DNA of 64,000 bases, taken from assembly GCF_000002235.5 (NCBI RefSeq), contig NW_022145611.1, positions 21,489,298-21,553,297 of the forward strand, in the 5' to 3' direction. Positions 51,519-62,870 of this stretch are shown here, in pieces. The notes under the pieces are model-generated. The model did no database searches, was not told the origin of the DNA, and saw nothing but the letters and a program-made list of their open reading frames with translations. Origin of the DNA: Strongylocentrotus purpuratus (taxonomy: Eukaryota > Echinodermata > Echinoidea > Camarodonta > Strongylocentrotidae). Numbering within the stretch: the first letter of the stretch is position 1; each line of letters begins with the position of its first letter. The translations under genes were made by a program, and so were the position numbers.

Positions 51519-51889
51519 GGGCGCGTTCATGCTTGATTTTGACGGCCAGAATCAGGCATCTGTTACGCGTTTAGTTTAAACACGATTGCGTTCATGCTCA
51601 CTTTTGTAGAATCACCGAAAAACGGCGATCACGATCGCCGATCGTAAACTCACAAAAAGATGCGTTTACAATTTGTAAACGCGTTTAAATGGGGTCAACG
51701 CACTGACCTCTAGTGGGTCTACGTAGCATGCGCACACAGGTTTGCGAATCCAGCTGAAGGCCACCCAAGGAGAATTGCCTGGAGAAGTGAGCATGAACAG
51801 TGCACCGTGGAACTGCGATTACGATGAGCGTTTACGATGAGCGTTACAAATCGCTCATTCTGCCTTCAAAATCAAGCATGAACGCGCCC
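51519..51889. mobile_element. 371-bp PIF/Harbinger-like MITE
   Basis: Termini gggcgcgttcatgcttgatt and aatcaagcatgaacgcgccc are near-perfect inverted repeats of about 24 bp. The element is flanked by a TAA triplet on both sides (51516-51518 and 51890-51892), the 3-bp target typical of PIF/Harbinger. The interior is CpG-rich with aacgcgtttaaa words. It ends about 65 bases from the kB-CRE cluster. Confidence 0.8.
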
Positions 51890-51952
51890 TAAGAAGATCC
51901 GAACCGTTTGCAGCGTGGCACCGTGTATAAGAAGACTACGCTGTAATAATAG

Positions 51953-51995
51953 GGGGAATCCCCGTTACGTCATCTCTGTTCTGATTGGTCATAGT
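51953..51995. promoter_or_regulatory. kB site + CRE-like site + inverted CCAAT cluster
   Basis: GGGGAATCCCC (51953-51963) is a full consensus kB site. TTACGTCA (51965-51972) is a CRE/ATF-type site, and ctgattggtca at about 51979-51989 contains an inverted CCAAT box. The three lie within about 40 bases, roughly 2.8 kb upstream of the long-form REL start codon. Function is inferred from motif spacing only. Confidence 0.45.
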
Positions 51996-52229
51996 GTGTC
52001 AGGTGACAACGTAACAGAATCTCCATCCAGCGCCCTCACAATCTAAAAAAAGCCGCAGACGCTGCTCCGCAAAATAAACAAGTACATGTAAATATTGGCT
52101 TGATGCATGATTTGGAATAAGAAAGAGGAAACTCACGAATAAGCACAACGAGGGCATAATCATTTTGAAAGCATCTATGAATGTACAGGACAGTATAGGA
52201 CAAATATATATGATTACATGTTGTAGGTC

Positions 52230-52325
52230 AGAAACTGACTGTACTAGATAATGGTAGTCAATAGAAACTGACTATATATCTATCTATCTAGTAGTCAATA
52301 GAAACTGACTACTAGATAATGGTCT
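52230..52325. repeat. Short direct repeats (agtcaatagaaactgact)
   Basis: The block agtcaatagaaactgact with neighbouring ctagataatggt occurs two to three times, with tatctatc between copies. Confidence 0.75.
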
Positions 52326-52860
52326 TTCCAGTAAATTTCGATTAAAACGGCATTGTCTGATCGAGGAGAGTTTGACTTTCAAGAGTGGTGCACTAATTAT
52401 GACTTTTGGTAAATTATTAAGCATGCCGTTTTTTTAGTCTTCATTTTTAGAAATAAATCAATTATAGGAACAATGGCATCGCGGTGACATAGATATTTGC
52501 GCACTAATGCACTATTTTTTGTTATGCATGACAGGAAGGAAACCCTATCATTAATTTGATTGGCCTCGTCACAACCTCCGGCTACAGTACAGGGATGTCT
52601 CTGGCTATGAACATACCCGTGTTTTCTGAAATATAATGAGCTATTATATAGTACACCATCGGATCCCCCATCCCCGCCGAATTGTTTCACTTTCCTTCCC
52701 CATTATCATTTTACACATTTTCCTTCTTCCCTTTACCTTCCTTGATTCCAGTATTAATTTTTTTTTTCATGAACGCTGTTTTTCAAATGAATATTAATCC
52801 CATCAAACAAGCACCTCCGTTCGTGATTTACGAGTGCATGATAATACATACATGAATTAC

Positions 52861-53082
52861 GAGGAAAACATTTGAATACTTTCATGGAAGTTTACAGATG
52901 TATAAAGAGAAACCATGGTTTTAAGCAAAGACGTTTAAATATAATTACTAGACGGAAAGCAATGGATCCGGACAAAATGGCGGAGCTTGGGGGGGGGGGG
53001 GGCCTGGTTTTAAGTAATATGCGCAGATCAGTTTTCTTTTAGGATCAGAACTCCTTTTTGCGTATGTTCACTCTCCTCCCCC

Positions 53083-53117
<35 letters not shown>

Positions 53118-53770
53118 CTTCTCGGTTTCTCTATTACCCCTTCTCTCTATATGCATAATTTCTTTAAGAAAGAAAACCACAAATATGGACCCGGTAAGAG
53201 CTGCATAATGACATAACCTTTCACAACATTTAGTATGCTAATCAAAATGAAGACTGTCGCTCTGACCTACATGGATTTCACTAAGTATCAGCAGCAACAT
53301 AACAAATGTAAATTCCGTAGTGACGAGGAAAACATTTGAATACTTTCATGGAAGTTTACAGATGTATAAAGAGAAACCATGGTTTTAAGCAAAGACGTTT
53401 AAATATAATTACTAGACGGAAAGCAATGGATCCGGACAAAATGGCAAAGCTTGGGGGCCTGGTTTTAAGTAATATGCGCAGATCAGTTTTCTTTTAGGAT
53501 CAGAACTCCTTTTGCGTATTTTCACTCTCCCCCCCCCCCCCCCCCCCTCTCTCTCTCCATCTCGGTTTCTCTATTACCCCTTCTCTCTATAATTATGCAT
53601 AATTTCTTTAAGAAAGAAAACCTCAAATATGGACCCGGTAAGAGCTGCATAATGACATAACCTTTCACAACATTATTTTTATGCTAATCAAATTGAAGAC
53701 TGTCGCTCTGACCCACATGGATTTCACTAAGTATCAGCAGCAACATAAAACATGTAAATTCCGTAGTGAT
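52861..53770. repeat. 464-bp tandem duplication
   Basis: Copy 1 starts at gaggaaaacatttgaatact (52861) and copy 2 at 53325. They agree closely to the end (tatcagcagcaacataa, aaattccgtagtga). They differ in poly-G/C length, in the loss of a G run in copy 2, and in a few substitutions. Each copy contains a poly-C/(CT)n tract. No gene is visible in either copy. Confidence 0.92.
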
Positions 53771-53774
53771 GACC

Positions 53775-56700
53775 GACTTGAATTTGTGATATATATTGTT
53801 TTAGAGATTAATAATATCAAGTCTGTCCTATAATCTCACATATTATTTCATCTGTTATCCCTCTTGACTCCCAATACACACAAATAACACAATAATACAC
53901 TTCAATTATTGTGGAATAGCCTGACAACGAATAGAATAGCCTGACGACTAGAGCCGGCCGTTTATTCAGTATGAATGTTTAACAAACATTTCTTCTCGTT
54001 TCCTTCACTGTAAACCGGACCTATCATGGTCCCGGATAGAAAACCAGAGATAAAACTCAACGAGCATAAAAACTCTGGAAAACCTTATTCAAACACAGTC
54101 ATGTAACACTACATGACACAACGCACTTTTATTGTAAATAAAAATTGTCTCGTTGAAAGTTCAAGCTAGAATGCCACTTATTCATGCCACGGCCTGGTCT
54201 CCGTGGCAGAATTAGCTCGCCCACCTGTACGAGCTGCCTATGCAAATTACATTCCATCGGGGCACAGCCCCGAACCAACATAAGTATGCATTCATTAACG
54301 ATACAAACAACATTTGTCTGCTATACAATCGTACCGCAGACAAATAATATTAATAGGGAACGGATGGAATAGATGGCGCCCTTCATAGTGTTATCGTGAG
54401 ACTAGTAGACAGGGCTTTACTGTGCCGAGAAAAAGAGAGAGCGAGCTCGGGGGTTCGGGAGAGAAGGGGTGTGGAGGAGAGAGAAAGGTCCTTTTATCAA
54501 ACGTGTTTTCTTGTGTATACATTTTTCACATCATCTTTCAACCAACAGAAAAGAAGAGAAAACATATCAAAGAGAAAGACAAAACCATCAAGTTGTGCCT
54601 TTGTTTTAGTTTTTGACAGTTTATTTCTACGTTTTATTTACATGTGGAGACTAGGATCAATTCTACTTTTTATCACATCTTACGACACAAATATTTTTCA
54701 ACTACAAAAAAAGAACCAGCAAGCGTATGATTTTTCATGTATTTATTAATATTTTCTGACTGCGAATGCGACATTCATAGTAAATCAGACATGGTGTAAG
54801 TCATCATGAAGTGCAGTCATACATATAACCACTTTGACATTTTATTTTCATCAGCCAATGATACATGTATAATACTGAATATAACACATTTACTGGAAAT
54901 TATAAAATAGTATACTTTAAAAAAAAAATTAAAAAATCATTTGAATATAATGGCAAATAGCAAAGAATCACAAATATTCAAGGATGACTGCTTTTTCAAT
55001 GAATGGGGGTAAAGTAGTAACCTACAATTATGGATTTTTATTGTTGAAATAGTAGTAGGTAAAATAAAATGCAAATATGGCTATGAAGTGCCCTTTTCCA
55101 TTCACTTTCTTTTTCTTACCCTCCCCTTCTTTATGTTACACTAACACACTTCTTGTAAAGGCAAGCTCTGAGACCTTACAAAGAATTTTTACAATAATCC
55201 TACCAAACAAATAATGAGCAAATATGGAGCTAAATTCAGCTCCTTTGTTCTGGCATAAAAGTACAGATTATAATGAGGTAATACGTTGTACAAAATGGAT
55301 AAATCTCTCATGAAGCATATAATTAATAAAAAAACAAGTTGAAAGTAATCTTAAGCAATATAGAATATATCATGACAAAAGCAATTATTGACTGTGCTGT
55401 AAATAAAATGCTCAAACATATTTCATGTTTGATGAGTTTTTTTTTCTCTATATATACTATAAACTCATCATCTTTGCCAATTTATTTCATAAAGTTATAT
55501 AGATGGCTTCAAAATGTTTCATTTACTAGTTGGTGACATGTTCCCAGTCCAGTGTTATAATCGTAGTCAAGTATTACTTTAAATCAAACTGGATCAATTC
55601 TATTACTGTCCCTGTAACTAATATGTCATTTATTTATATCTCAGCAAGACATGGTGACATTGTAACAATTAAAAGTTTATCTACTGAATGAGGTTGTGTC
55701 ATATAATGATAATACATGTACCTTTCTTTCAGTGTAAGAAAATGATAAAAACACTTCAATATTGATACAAACAAAAGTAGGGCATAATTATAGGATGAGT
55801 TCATGATGTGTGGTTTAAATTGAGTCAGACACATAAAACTATTCATGCATGGAACTTATTATCAAAATTTGTAATATTTTTTTTTCTTCAATCTACCCTG
55901 TGATGAATTGTTGTAAAGATTTCATATAAATATCTATGCAATGTGACGGGGGAAAATGTAATAATTTATCCAGAAAACAAAACCAAATGATCTAAAAACA
56001 AATAATAAACACATTTTGTTACAGAGGGCACTACCACATGCATGTGGTTTTAGAGCCAGAATTGAATTCAAACATGGAGAATAATGATAACATTCCTTTA
56101 AACCATTATAAATTTATACTTTTCAGCCATGACCGCTCATATGATATCTTCCTAAAGCATTTTAAATGCAGTAACTTTCTTATATTGAAACATAAAAAAA
56201 CATGCTTTATCCTCTAGCTTGCACATTTTCATGCACAACCAAACAGCCAAATATATATATTTGTAATCAATAGCACCTCTTGGCTAAAGAATAGAAAAAT
56301 ACCCCAATAATCATTAGAGTATGATCAAACTAGAATTATTACCCGCTTTTTTCTACCCATCATAATTTAATAGATTTTGTCCCAAAACACACCATGGCAA
56401 TTTCCATGTGGCAGCAAGTTTAATGGCTTGCATTTGTATATGCAAGCCAATGGCACGATCATTTTGTGAAAAAGATATCAGATTCAGTTTATAGGGAAAA
56501 GTTCAATTAAATTAAAATGTAGACAAAAAACAATACCTACAAACAACATTTTATGATGTGGAGAAAATCTAAGAAAATGTTTCTTTCAAAATTAATTGAT
56601 TTCATTGCAGCACTACTTGCATGATCTGATTAAAATATCATGATTTGTTACTGACATTAACCACTACATAAGGAATTTGATTGTACAGTTTTAGTCCTGA

Positions 56701-58960
56701 ATTAAATGAATATTGTAACATAGTTCACTTTATCACAATAAATAATGGAATGAATGAAGTGCATATATAACTATCTAAAGCCTATAGTTGAACACATAGT
56801 GCATTTCTATCAATCTTAGTACGACATGCATGCTAGTCTGCATGTAAGGCAAGCATTTCACATTGTTAATCCTGGTTAAGAAGTGGCAACGTACATGACA
56901 TCTTTGTAAAGAACGATTGTCAGATAACATCTGAAATAGTTCACATTAATAAAAAATATACACAAGACAGCCAAGACATCAATAAGTACACAGTGAATTT
57001 GTAAATCAGACATGTAATGTCATCATAAATCTTACTAAACTAAGATCATAAATATTACTCATCTAAGATCTTACATGTATATCACAATTAATTTGTACAA
57101 TGTGAATAATCAGATTCTTATTTCAAAATATCAACTGCATAATCAAGTATCATCACAACCTCATAACAAATAGTTGTTCTTCATTTACTTTTCATTCAGC
57201 TTTGTCAAATTTCTGAAATAATATCACCTTTCTCCACTTCACCATGTGACACAATTCATTCCAACATTGACATATATATATACATATCTCCATGTTAAAT
57301 ATTATGATCAATTTAAGATACAAAAACACACTTTGAAACATATCCACAAACAACAACGACAAACGTAAAGTTAGCCTCATTGGTACAGATGGCACTAAAA
57401 AATGATGTTTGGAGATATAAAATATGAATTTCATCGGGTGTAATATCCACTTATTCATGTGGCTAATTTTCAGGGTAAAATCAGACTAGAAATAAATGAA
57501 AGATTTTGTTTTTTCATTCAGTATGAAACTTGTAGGCTACTTATGACTCGAAGATCAAGAGTGTGTGAATTTTCAACATGGTACGCACACTTCAATGTAT
57601 GCTTGCTCTGTTTTCAATGTGCGAGCTTGACTAGTTTAAACTTTTCATATCAATTTTCTCCTATGAAAATGTTCTCAATGTTTTATCTCTTGTTTAAGTG
57701 TGATTTTCTGAACATATTCAATCAAAGTTTGAAACTATCATTATTTCATATATTAACTACCTACCGGTATAGCTATTTAAAACTGACAATTATTTAAATA
57801 TGACACCGGTTGTGAATTGTCAATATGAGCGACGGGACATGGGGTCCTGGTACAGAATATCCATTCAGACCATGCTCAACAGTCTGAATTTGACCACAAA
57901 TGTTTGAAACTCCATCATATTGAGATGCGGACTGCTCATGACCAGGTTTAGTGATCCATCACACATGTTACTGCATGATTCACAAACTAAACTACTTCAT
58001 AGAGCAAATACATGTACAAATGTACTTCCTCGGATAAATAACATTAACAATTACAAATAACAATATTTTGACACTATAAACATACAGCATATGATTGTCT
58101 ATCATAAAAGCAAACAACTAGAGAATTAGTTAACTTCAATAAATATTATTTAAATAATCGGGGAGAAAATCCTTCACTTTTCTTATTTCCGAATCTTCAC
58201 AAATGAAAGCAGCAAAAAAAAATAGGAAATTAAAAAAAAAAATTGAACAATAGATTTTTTTGTATAAAATCAAGGAAACAAATGATCTGCAAATGCAGCA
58301 GCATATTAGTACAAAAGACAATATAGTACCAGTTTATCAGAGAGGCAGGTCACATTTTTATACACCAATTTTGAATCAAAATATTGTTGACCTATACAAT
58401 TTATACATTTACTGTTCACCATACAAAAGGCTGAGGTATTAGGATACCAGTGTCTGATTTTACATATAACAATTGGCAAATAAATATTTGTTTGTACATA
58501 AAGGCTGCCTCTACTCTTCACAATATAAATCTGTTTATTCTATTGTTTTGTTTTGTTTCGTCTGTGAAATGCCTGGCTGGAATACACCCCAGGGAGTTGA
58601 GAATGTGCATACATTGTGTGCGGGCAAGACTGAATCCGATGACTGGAATGATATACCTCTAAAGCACTTAGAGACATTGTTGATGTATTAAGCGCTATAT
58701 AGAAGCAGAATATTATTGTTTTTATCTCAAAAAGTTGTTCATAAAGAGCAAATATTTGTTGCCATTTGGTCCGGCTCCATCTCAAATTTGTCCCCAAATT
58801 GTTCTAAAATGTATAGTTTTTAAATTGATGAATGATCATGTTGTATTATATTATTTACTACCCACCCTCTCCTGAAAAAGTACTGTTTCTGACAACTACC
58901 CAAAGTTGTATGATGCAGAGCGATGATAAACATATTGGCATTTACTGTAGAATGACTTTG
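53775..58960. other. Non-coding stretch between REL upstream region and LCLAT1
   Basis: AT-rich with no coding exon recognised on either strand; the frames here are short and unlike known proteins. The lower-strand end next to 58964 is presumably LCLAT1 3' UTR. A SINE-tail-like block (cacttagagacattg, attaagcgctatata) lies at about 58664-58720, and a minus-strand AATAAA at 58534-58539. Confidence 0.5.
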
Positions 58961-58963
58961 ATA

Positions 58964-60149
58964 TCAAGTGGTCCTTGCTTTATGTGTCAGATCTTGCGTG
59001 AAGTTAAAGCTTGCAATGGAAATATAATCGACTCCACCAAAGTACTTTCCAATAATTACATATGCTGCCATTACCACTACAGAGCCCCACAGCACGAAGG
59101 GGGATGTGAGCATGAGCCAAGCAGAGATGAGTACACCGGATATCCAGAATGCAAGTATAAAGATGACTTTGTAGACAGCCTGGCCAGAAAGATTCTCCAG
59201 TTTCCCATCTTCCTGGCCCTCGAAGGTCTTGGTGCCGGTGTAGAACTTCTCCAAACAATGCTCCTTCTCCTTCCACTTCTCCACACACCAGTTATCCAAG
59301 TCTTCCTTGTTCTGTGGGAGAGCACTGATGGGGTACTTATGGATCAAGAACTGTACCTCTTGAGGGATGTTGCCTCTGAAGATGTCCATCTCGCCCTTCT
59401 CAGGAACAACATCACAGTAACCCACCGTCACATCATACACAGTATCTATCATCTTGGCTAGATAAAGGAAGATAATGATAATGTGATACTGAGCAGTAAA
59501 TAACAACCAAAAACATCCAGATAATCAGTGCTAAAAACAAGTTGATGGACTAAGAATAATGTGCTGTTGTTTTGACCCATAGTCCTTCATTTACAATTTA
59601 AGAACCAAATGTACCCCCCAAAAGTTTGATATCTTTATATGAATTAAGTTAAATATCATACTACTGTTTTATTTACTTGCTCTTCTTATTTCAGGTTCAT
59701 TTTCTTACAAGCGTGATTTAACATGTAGGTCTGTATTAGTTCATGTACCATCACTTTTAACAAGTGGTGATATATATCTTTCCATGTCAACTTGTTTGGC
59801 GTCAACAATAAGGGATAGAGCAACGTCGATCTGGCGCTGCTCAGTGGCTGCCGTGCTCATGATCAATTGGGCAAAAAGAATTTCCGTTTCGGTTTTATTT
59901 ACTTGCTCTTCTTATTTCAGATTCATTTTCTTACAAGCGTGATTTAACATGTAGGTCTGTATTAGTTCATGTACCATCACTTTTAACAAGTGGTGATATA
60001 TATCTTTCCATGTCAACTTGTTTGGCGTTCAACAATAAGGGATAGAGCAACGTCGATCTGGCGCTGCTCAGTGGCTGCCGTGCTCACGATCAATTGGGCA
60101 AAAAGAATTTCCGTTTCGGTTTAATAAAATTTGGAGTGGACTATTGGGC

Positions 60150-60182
<33 letters not shown>

Positions 60183-61014
60183 GGATAGTACTTACAGAAA
60201 TGAGTATAGGTGTGATTATACAGAAAGGCTACAGCCCAGGCATAGCTTAATTTTTCAGTAAATGATTTACATATATCTGTAAAGAATGTGAACTACAGTA
60301 CATGAAGTAAGCTTTGATAAACATAATTAAAGGGAAAAATAATGTAACATGTCTCTCAGTATTACTGAAACCATCTATCATAGAACTTAAAGCCCCTCTT
60401 AAAGTGTTGGGAGCCCTACAAATTTGATGGCAAAATTTCACTTAAACTGTGTCATAATGTGAAAGAGGATGTCATTTAAGATACATTTCTGCAAGGATTT
60501 TTTAAACAAATAGTAAAGAATACAAAGTTTAGATTTTCTGCATACAACAGAAAACCCAATTTACATATTTTTTTGTCAATATTTGTCTTCCAACACATTT
60601 TTGGAAGGTAAAATCTCTGCATAAGTGCGTCTTAAAAGGACATCCTCTTTCACATTATGATACAATTTAAAGTCAATTTTTCCGAGAATTTGGGGCTCCC
60701 GACACTTTAGAGGGGCTTGAACTAGCCTACCGAATAAGTGGAAAGGCTGATTTGATACTTACATGTACATGCTGACATGTATAATCATATCTAATTTTAA
60801 AAAGCTTTAAGAATTCAATGAAATCTGAACTGAAAGGGGTGAAGGATGGAGGAAGGGTGGGTGAAGGGTGGGGGGGGGGGGGGTGATTGGGTACTTACTC
60901 TGCCTAAGATAGTCCACAGTGAAAGCAAATCCAGTGGTGTGGGGGTGGAGAACATGTTTATAAATTGGCAGGTCATGTTTCTGGGCATATGCATTGCTGA
61001 TCTCCTTTCCTGTC
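58964..61014 (-). CDS. LCLAT1: Lysocardiolipin acyltransferase 1-like, last two coding exons
   Basis: Member of the PlsC/AGPAT acyltransferase family, which reacylates lysophospholipids such as lysocardiolipin at the ER. Two exons are visible: 60899-61014 and 58964-59457 (with stop), joined in phase 1. The first encodes GKEISNAYAQKHDLPIYKHV then LHPHTTGFAFTVDYLRQ, matching human AFAEKNGLQKYEYVLHPRTT. The second continues KMIDTVYDVTVGYCDVVPEK, IHKYPISALPQNKEDLDNWC and EKWKEKEHCLEKFY (human HRYPIDTLPTSKEDLQLWC). Two hydrophobic helices follow (VIFILAFWISGVLISAWLML; LWGSVVVMAAYVIIG) and the YFGGVDYI block (human IFGGLEII). The catalytic HX4D and EGT motifs lie on upstream exons beyond the window or unrecognised. 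A tandem duplication and a TIR element occupy the intron between these exons. Confidence 0.88.
59666..60122. repeat. 226-bp tandem duplication in an LCLAT1 intron
   Basis: Copy 1 starts at gttttatttacttgctcttc (59666) and copy 2 at 59892. They differ at only a few places (for example ggttcatt/gattcatt, ggcgtcaac/ggcgttcaac, catgatc/cacgatc). An ATT microsatellite follows at about 60152-60180. Confidence 0.92.
60390..60718. mobile_element. 330-bp MITE with TIRs of about 100 bp
   Basis: The left arm (aagcccctcttaaagtgttg, ggagccc, ggcaaaatttcactt, tcataatgtgaaagagga) is mirrored at the right (tcctctttcacattatga, ggggctcccgacactttaga, ggggctt). A gaact is present just outside both ends and may be part of a target duplication. 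A related solo end lies at 1462-1560 near XPO1. No open frame. Confidence 0.85.
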
Positions 61015-61407
61015 CTACAAAAGTTAATACCTGAATAGCAGGATGAAAAGAAATATACAGTTTTTTATAAGCACATATTTTAACATGACAGTTTTTTTTT
61101 AAGTTTTTTTTTTTAGCAAACCAGAATTTGTAACGTAAGCATAAATTACATTCATGGAAATTTGTTTCACTCATAAAGGACTCAGAGATAGTTTACAATA
61201 TTTATAGAATATAGAAGTCAACAACAAAATTGTATTCACTTTCATTTCAAAATATGTATTGCCTAAAATCTATTTAATTTTGTTTCTTTCTCTTCTAGAA
61301 AATTGCATATGAAGGGACATTCAACTCTTGCATTAACAGAACAATAGGAACATTTCAAAATCTTATCTGTGATTACAATATAGCAAACGATTCCGCAAAG
61401 ATAATGC

Positions 61408-61740
61408 TACGGTCACAAATGTTCGTACGAACGATTCGTTTTTACGAATTTCAGAATTCGTAGAGATTCGTAGACGGTACATAGTTTCTTACGTCCTTCT
61501 TACGGAGTTCGTACTAACGCCGTTTAATTCGCAAGAAGAACTTAAGGCCTTCTTGAGAAACGAAGTGATTTTCGGTTATACAATGGCCCTAGAGTTCGTA
61601 CGTTTTTCGTAAGAACGCCTTGAGTTCTTCTTACGTCAGACGTACGGCCATCTTACGAGTTTTGATCTCGCAAGGTGGTCGTACGTGTAACTCACGGCAT
61701 TCACAAGTCATTCGTAAGAAGATCTTACGATTTTTTTAAA
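61408..61740. mobile_element. CpG/TACG-rich block, probable end of a DNA transposon
   Basis: This stretch is far richer in CpG than its surroundings and is packed with ttcgtaagaa, cttacg, cgtacg and acgaattc words in both orientations. It begins gctacggtcacaaatgttcg, which looks like a transposon terminus. About 75 bases beyond it an ATG opens MAVLPRRLQLQLQLYQVILE on the plus strand (61816 on), a basic N-terminus of the kind seen in some Harbinger-type transposases. The opposite end was not found, so the family is a guess. Confidence 0.4.
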
Positions 61741-61916
61741 TATTTGGTCGGGTTGCAAAAAAAGCGCTGCTGTATACGGTCGAAAATTTGAGTGTTGAAA
61801 GTTTGATATTTCACGATGGCAGTATTGCCAAGAAGACTACAACTGCAACTGCAACTCTATCAAGTGATTCTTGAACTTACTGTTTTTTGTTCTCCATATT
61901 TTTCCCTCCACAGGGA

Positions 61917-62690
61917 TTTTATTGATTTTCATTTGAAACAAATTAACAAATATATATTCAAGGTAATTTACATTTATAACATTAATACAATTGGTTTAGT
62001 ACAATCACATAGCAGATGTATAACTGTTTCAATCTGTTCATTACAAAACGTACATTCTTTTTTTGGGACTAAATTCATTTTAAACAGTAGATCGTTCGTA
62101 TATAATAAGCGTTGCAGAACTTCAAACTGAACCCATCGTAAGCCCACATCAATGGTAAAATTAAATCCAATAGAACAATATGTTTCCCAACTCTTATCAT
62201 TCAGGTCGAAATACACGTTTACATAGTCCTTTTCTTCTCTTTAAAAAAGTTGCATAGATATGTAAACATCTTTTAATACATTTCATAACAAATGTCATTG
62301 TATCTGGGAAAAGAGGTTGTGGCACCATGTTAAAAAATAGTACAATTGTTAAACCCTTGTCTAATTGCATCGCATAATCCACGATAAAAAAGAAAATTTA
62401 TTTGAATAATATACTTTTCTTGGAAATGTTTCAGAGAGAAAAAAAAATCACCATTTGTCTCTAAAATATCATTGACAAAGCGAACTCCCTTTTGACACAA
62501 TTTTATATTATATATTGAGCTATTACCTATTTTAATGTAATCATTATTCCATAAGGGTTGGCAAGAAATGTTATCACAAGAGCGTACTGTAAGCCATGAA
62601 CATTTCTTTCCAAAAAAGGTTCTTTGTTTTACCTGCCAGTTCCCGAAAATAATTGTTTCCCGAATATAATTGTTTACTGTTAGCATATCT
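61917..62690 (-). mobile_element. 5'-truncated L1/Tx1-type LINE with frameshift
   Basis: Minus-strand reading gives, in order, KTKNLFWKEMFMAYSTLL; then in another frame QPLWNNDYIKIGNSSIYNIK, GVRFVNDILETNGDFFF and FQEKYIIQINFLFYRGLCDA; then in a third segment LRWVQFEVLQRLLYTNDLLF and CTFCNEQIETVIHLLCDC. These are the C-terminal blocks of Tx1/L1-group ORF2 (the xWVQxRxLxRILxTN and CxFCxxxxETxxHLxxxC motifs). At least two frame changes show it is dead. Its 5' boundary interrupts a MADF-domain coding fragment. Confidence 0.85.
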
Positions 62691-62870
62691 GTTACTTCCT
62701 TTATTATAAAAGCAGCCATGTTCACCGAGGAAGTCAACAAGTTTTTGCTCTGTGGTGGCATCAAAGTCATACTTCTCCTTTCTTAGTTTCCCCGTTGCCT
62801 CATCTTCATCGCTATCAAACTGCCGTCTTGATGGTTCTCCCTCCTCGTCGTCATCGTCTTCATCTTCCAT
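62690..62870 (-). pseudogene. MADF-domain protein fragment, cut by a LINE
   Basis: From the ATG at 62868-62870 the frame reads MEDEDDDDEEGEPSRRQFDS, then DEDEATGKLRKEKYDF, DATTEQKLVDFLGEHGCFYN and KGSNRYANSKQ. The second half fits the start of a MADF domain (Adf-1/Myb-SANT-like DNA-binding fold: leucine-rich first helix, then LYD/FYN, then Y.N). Past about 62690 the sequence becomes LINE-derived in the same frame, so the domain loses its second and third helices unless an exon ends here. An in-frame TAA lies about 13 codons upstream of the ATG. It could be a host gene exon or the accessory ORF of a PIF/Harbinger transposon; I cannot decide. Confidence 0.55.

Noticed and set aside
54396-54749. 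117-codon plus-strand frame
   Set aside because: No recognisable domain, an Arg/Glu-rich start from an agag-rich tract, and no splice context.
58832-59461. Plus-strand 209-codon frame
   Set aside because: Antisense of the LCLAT1 terminal exon; the minus strand carries the family motifs.
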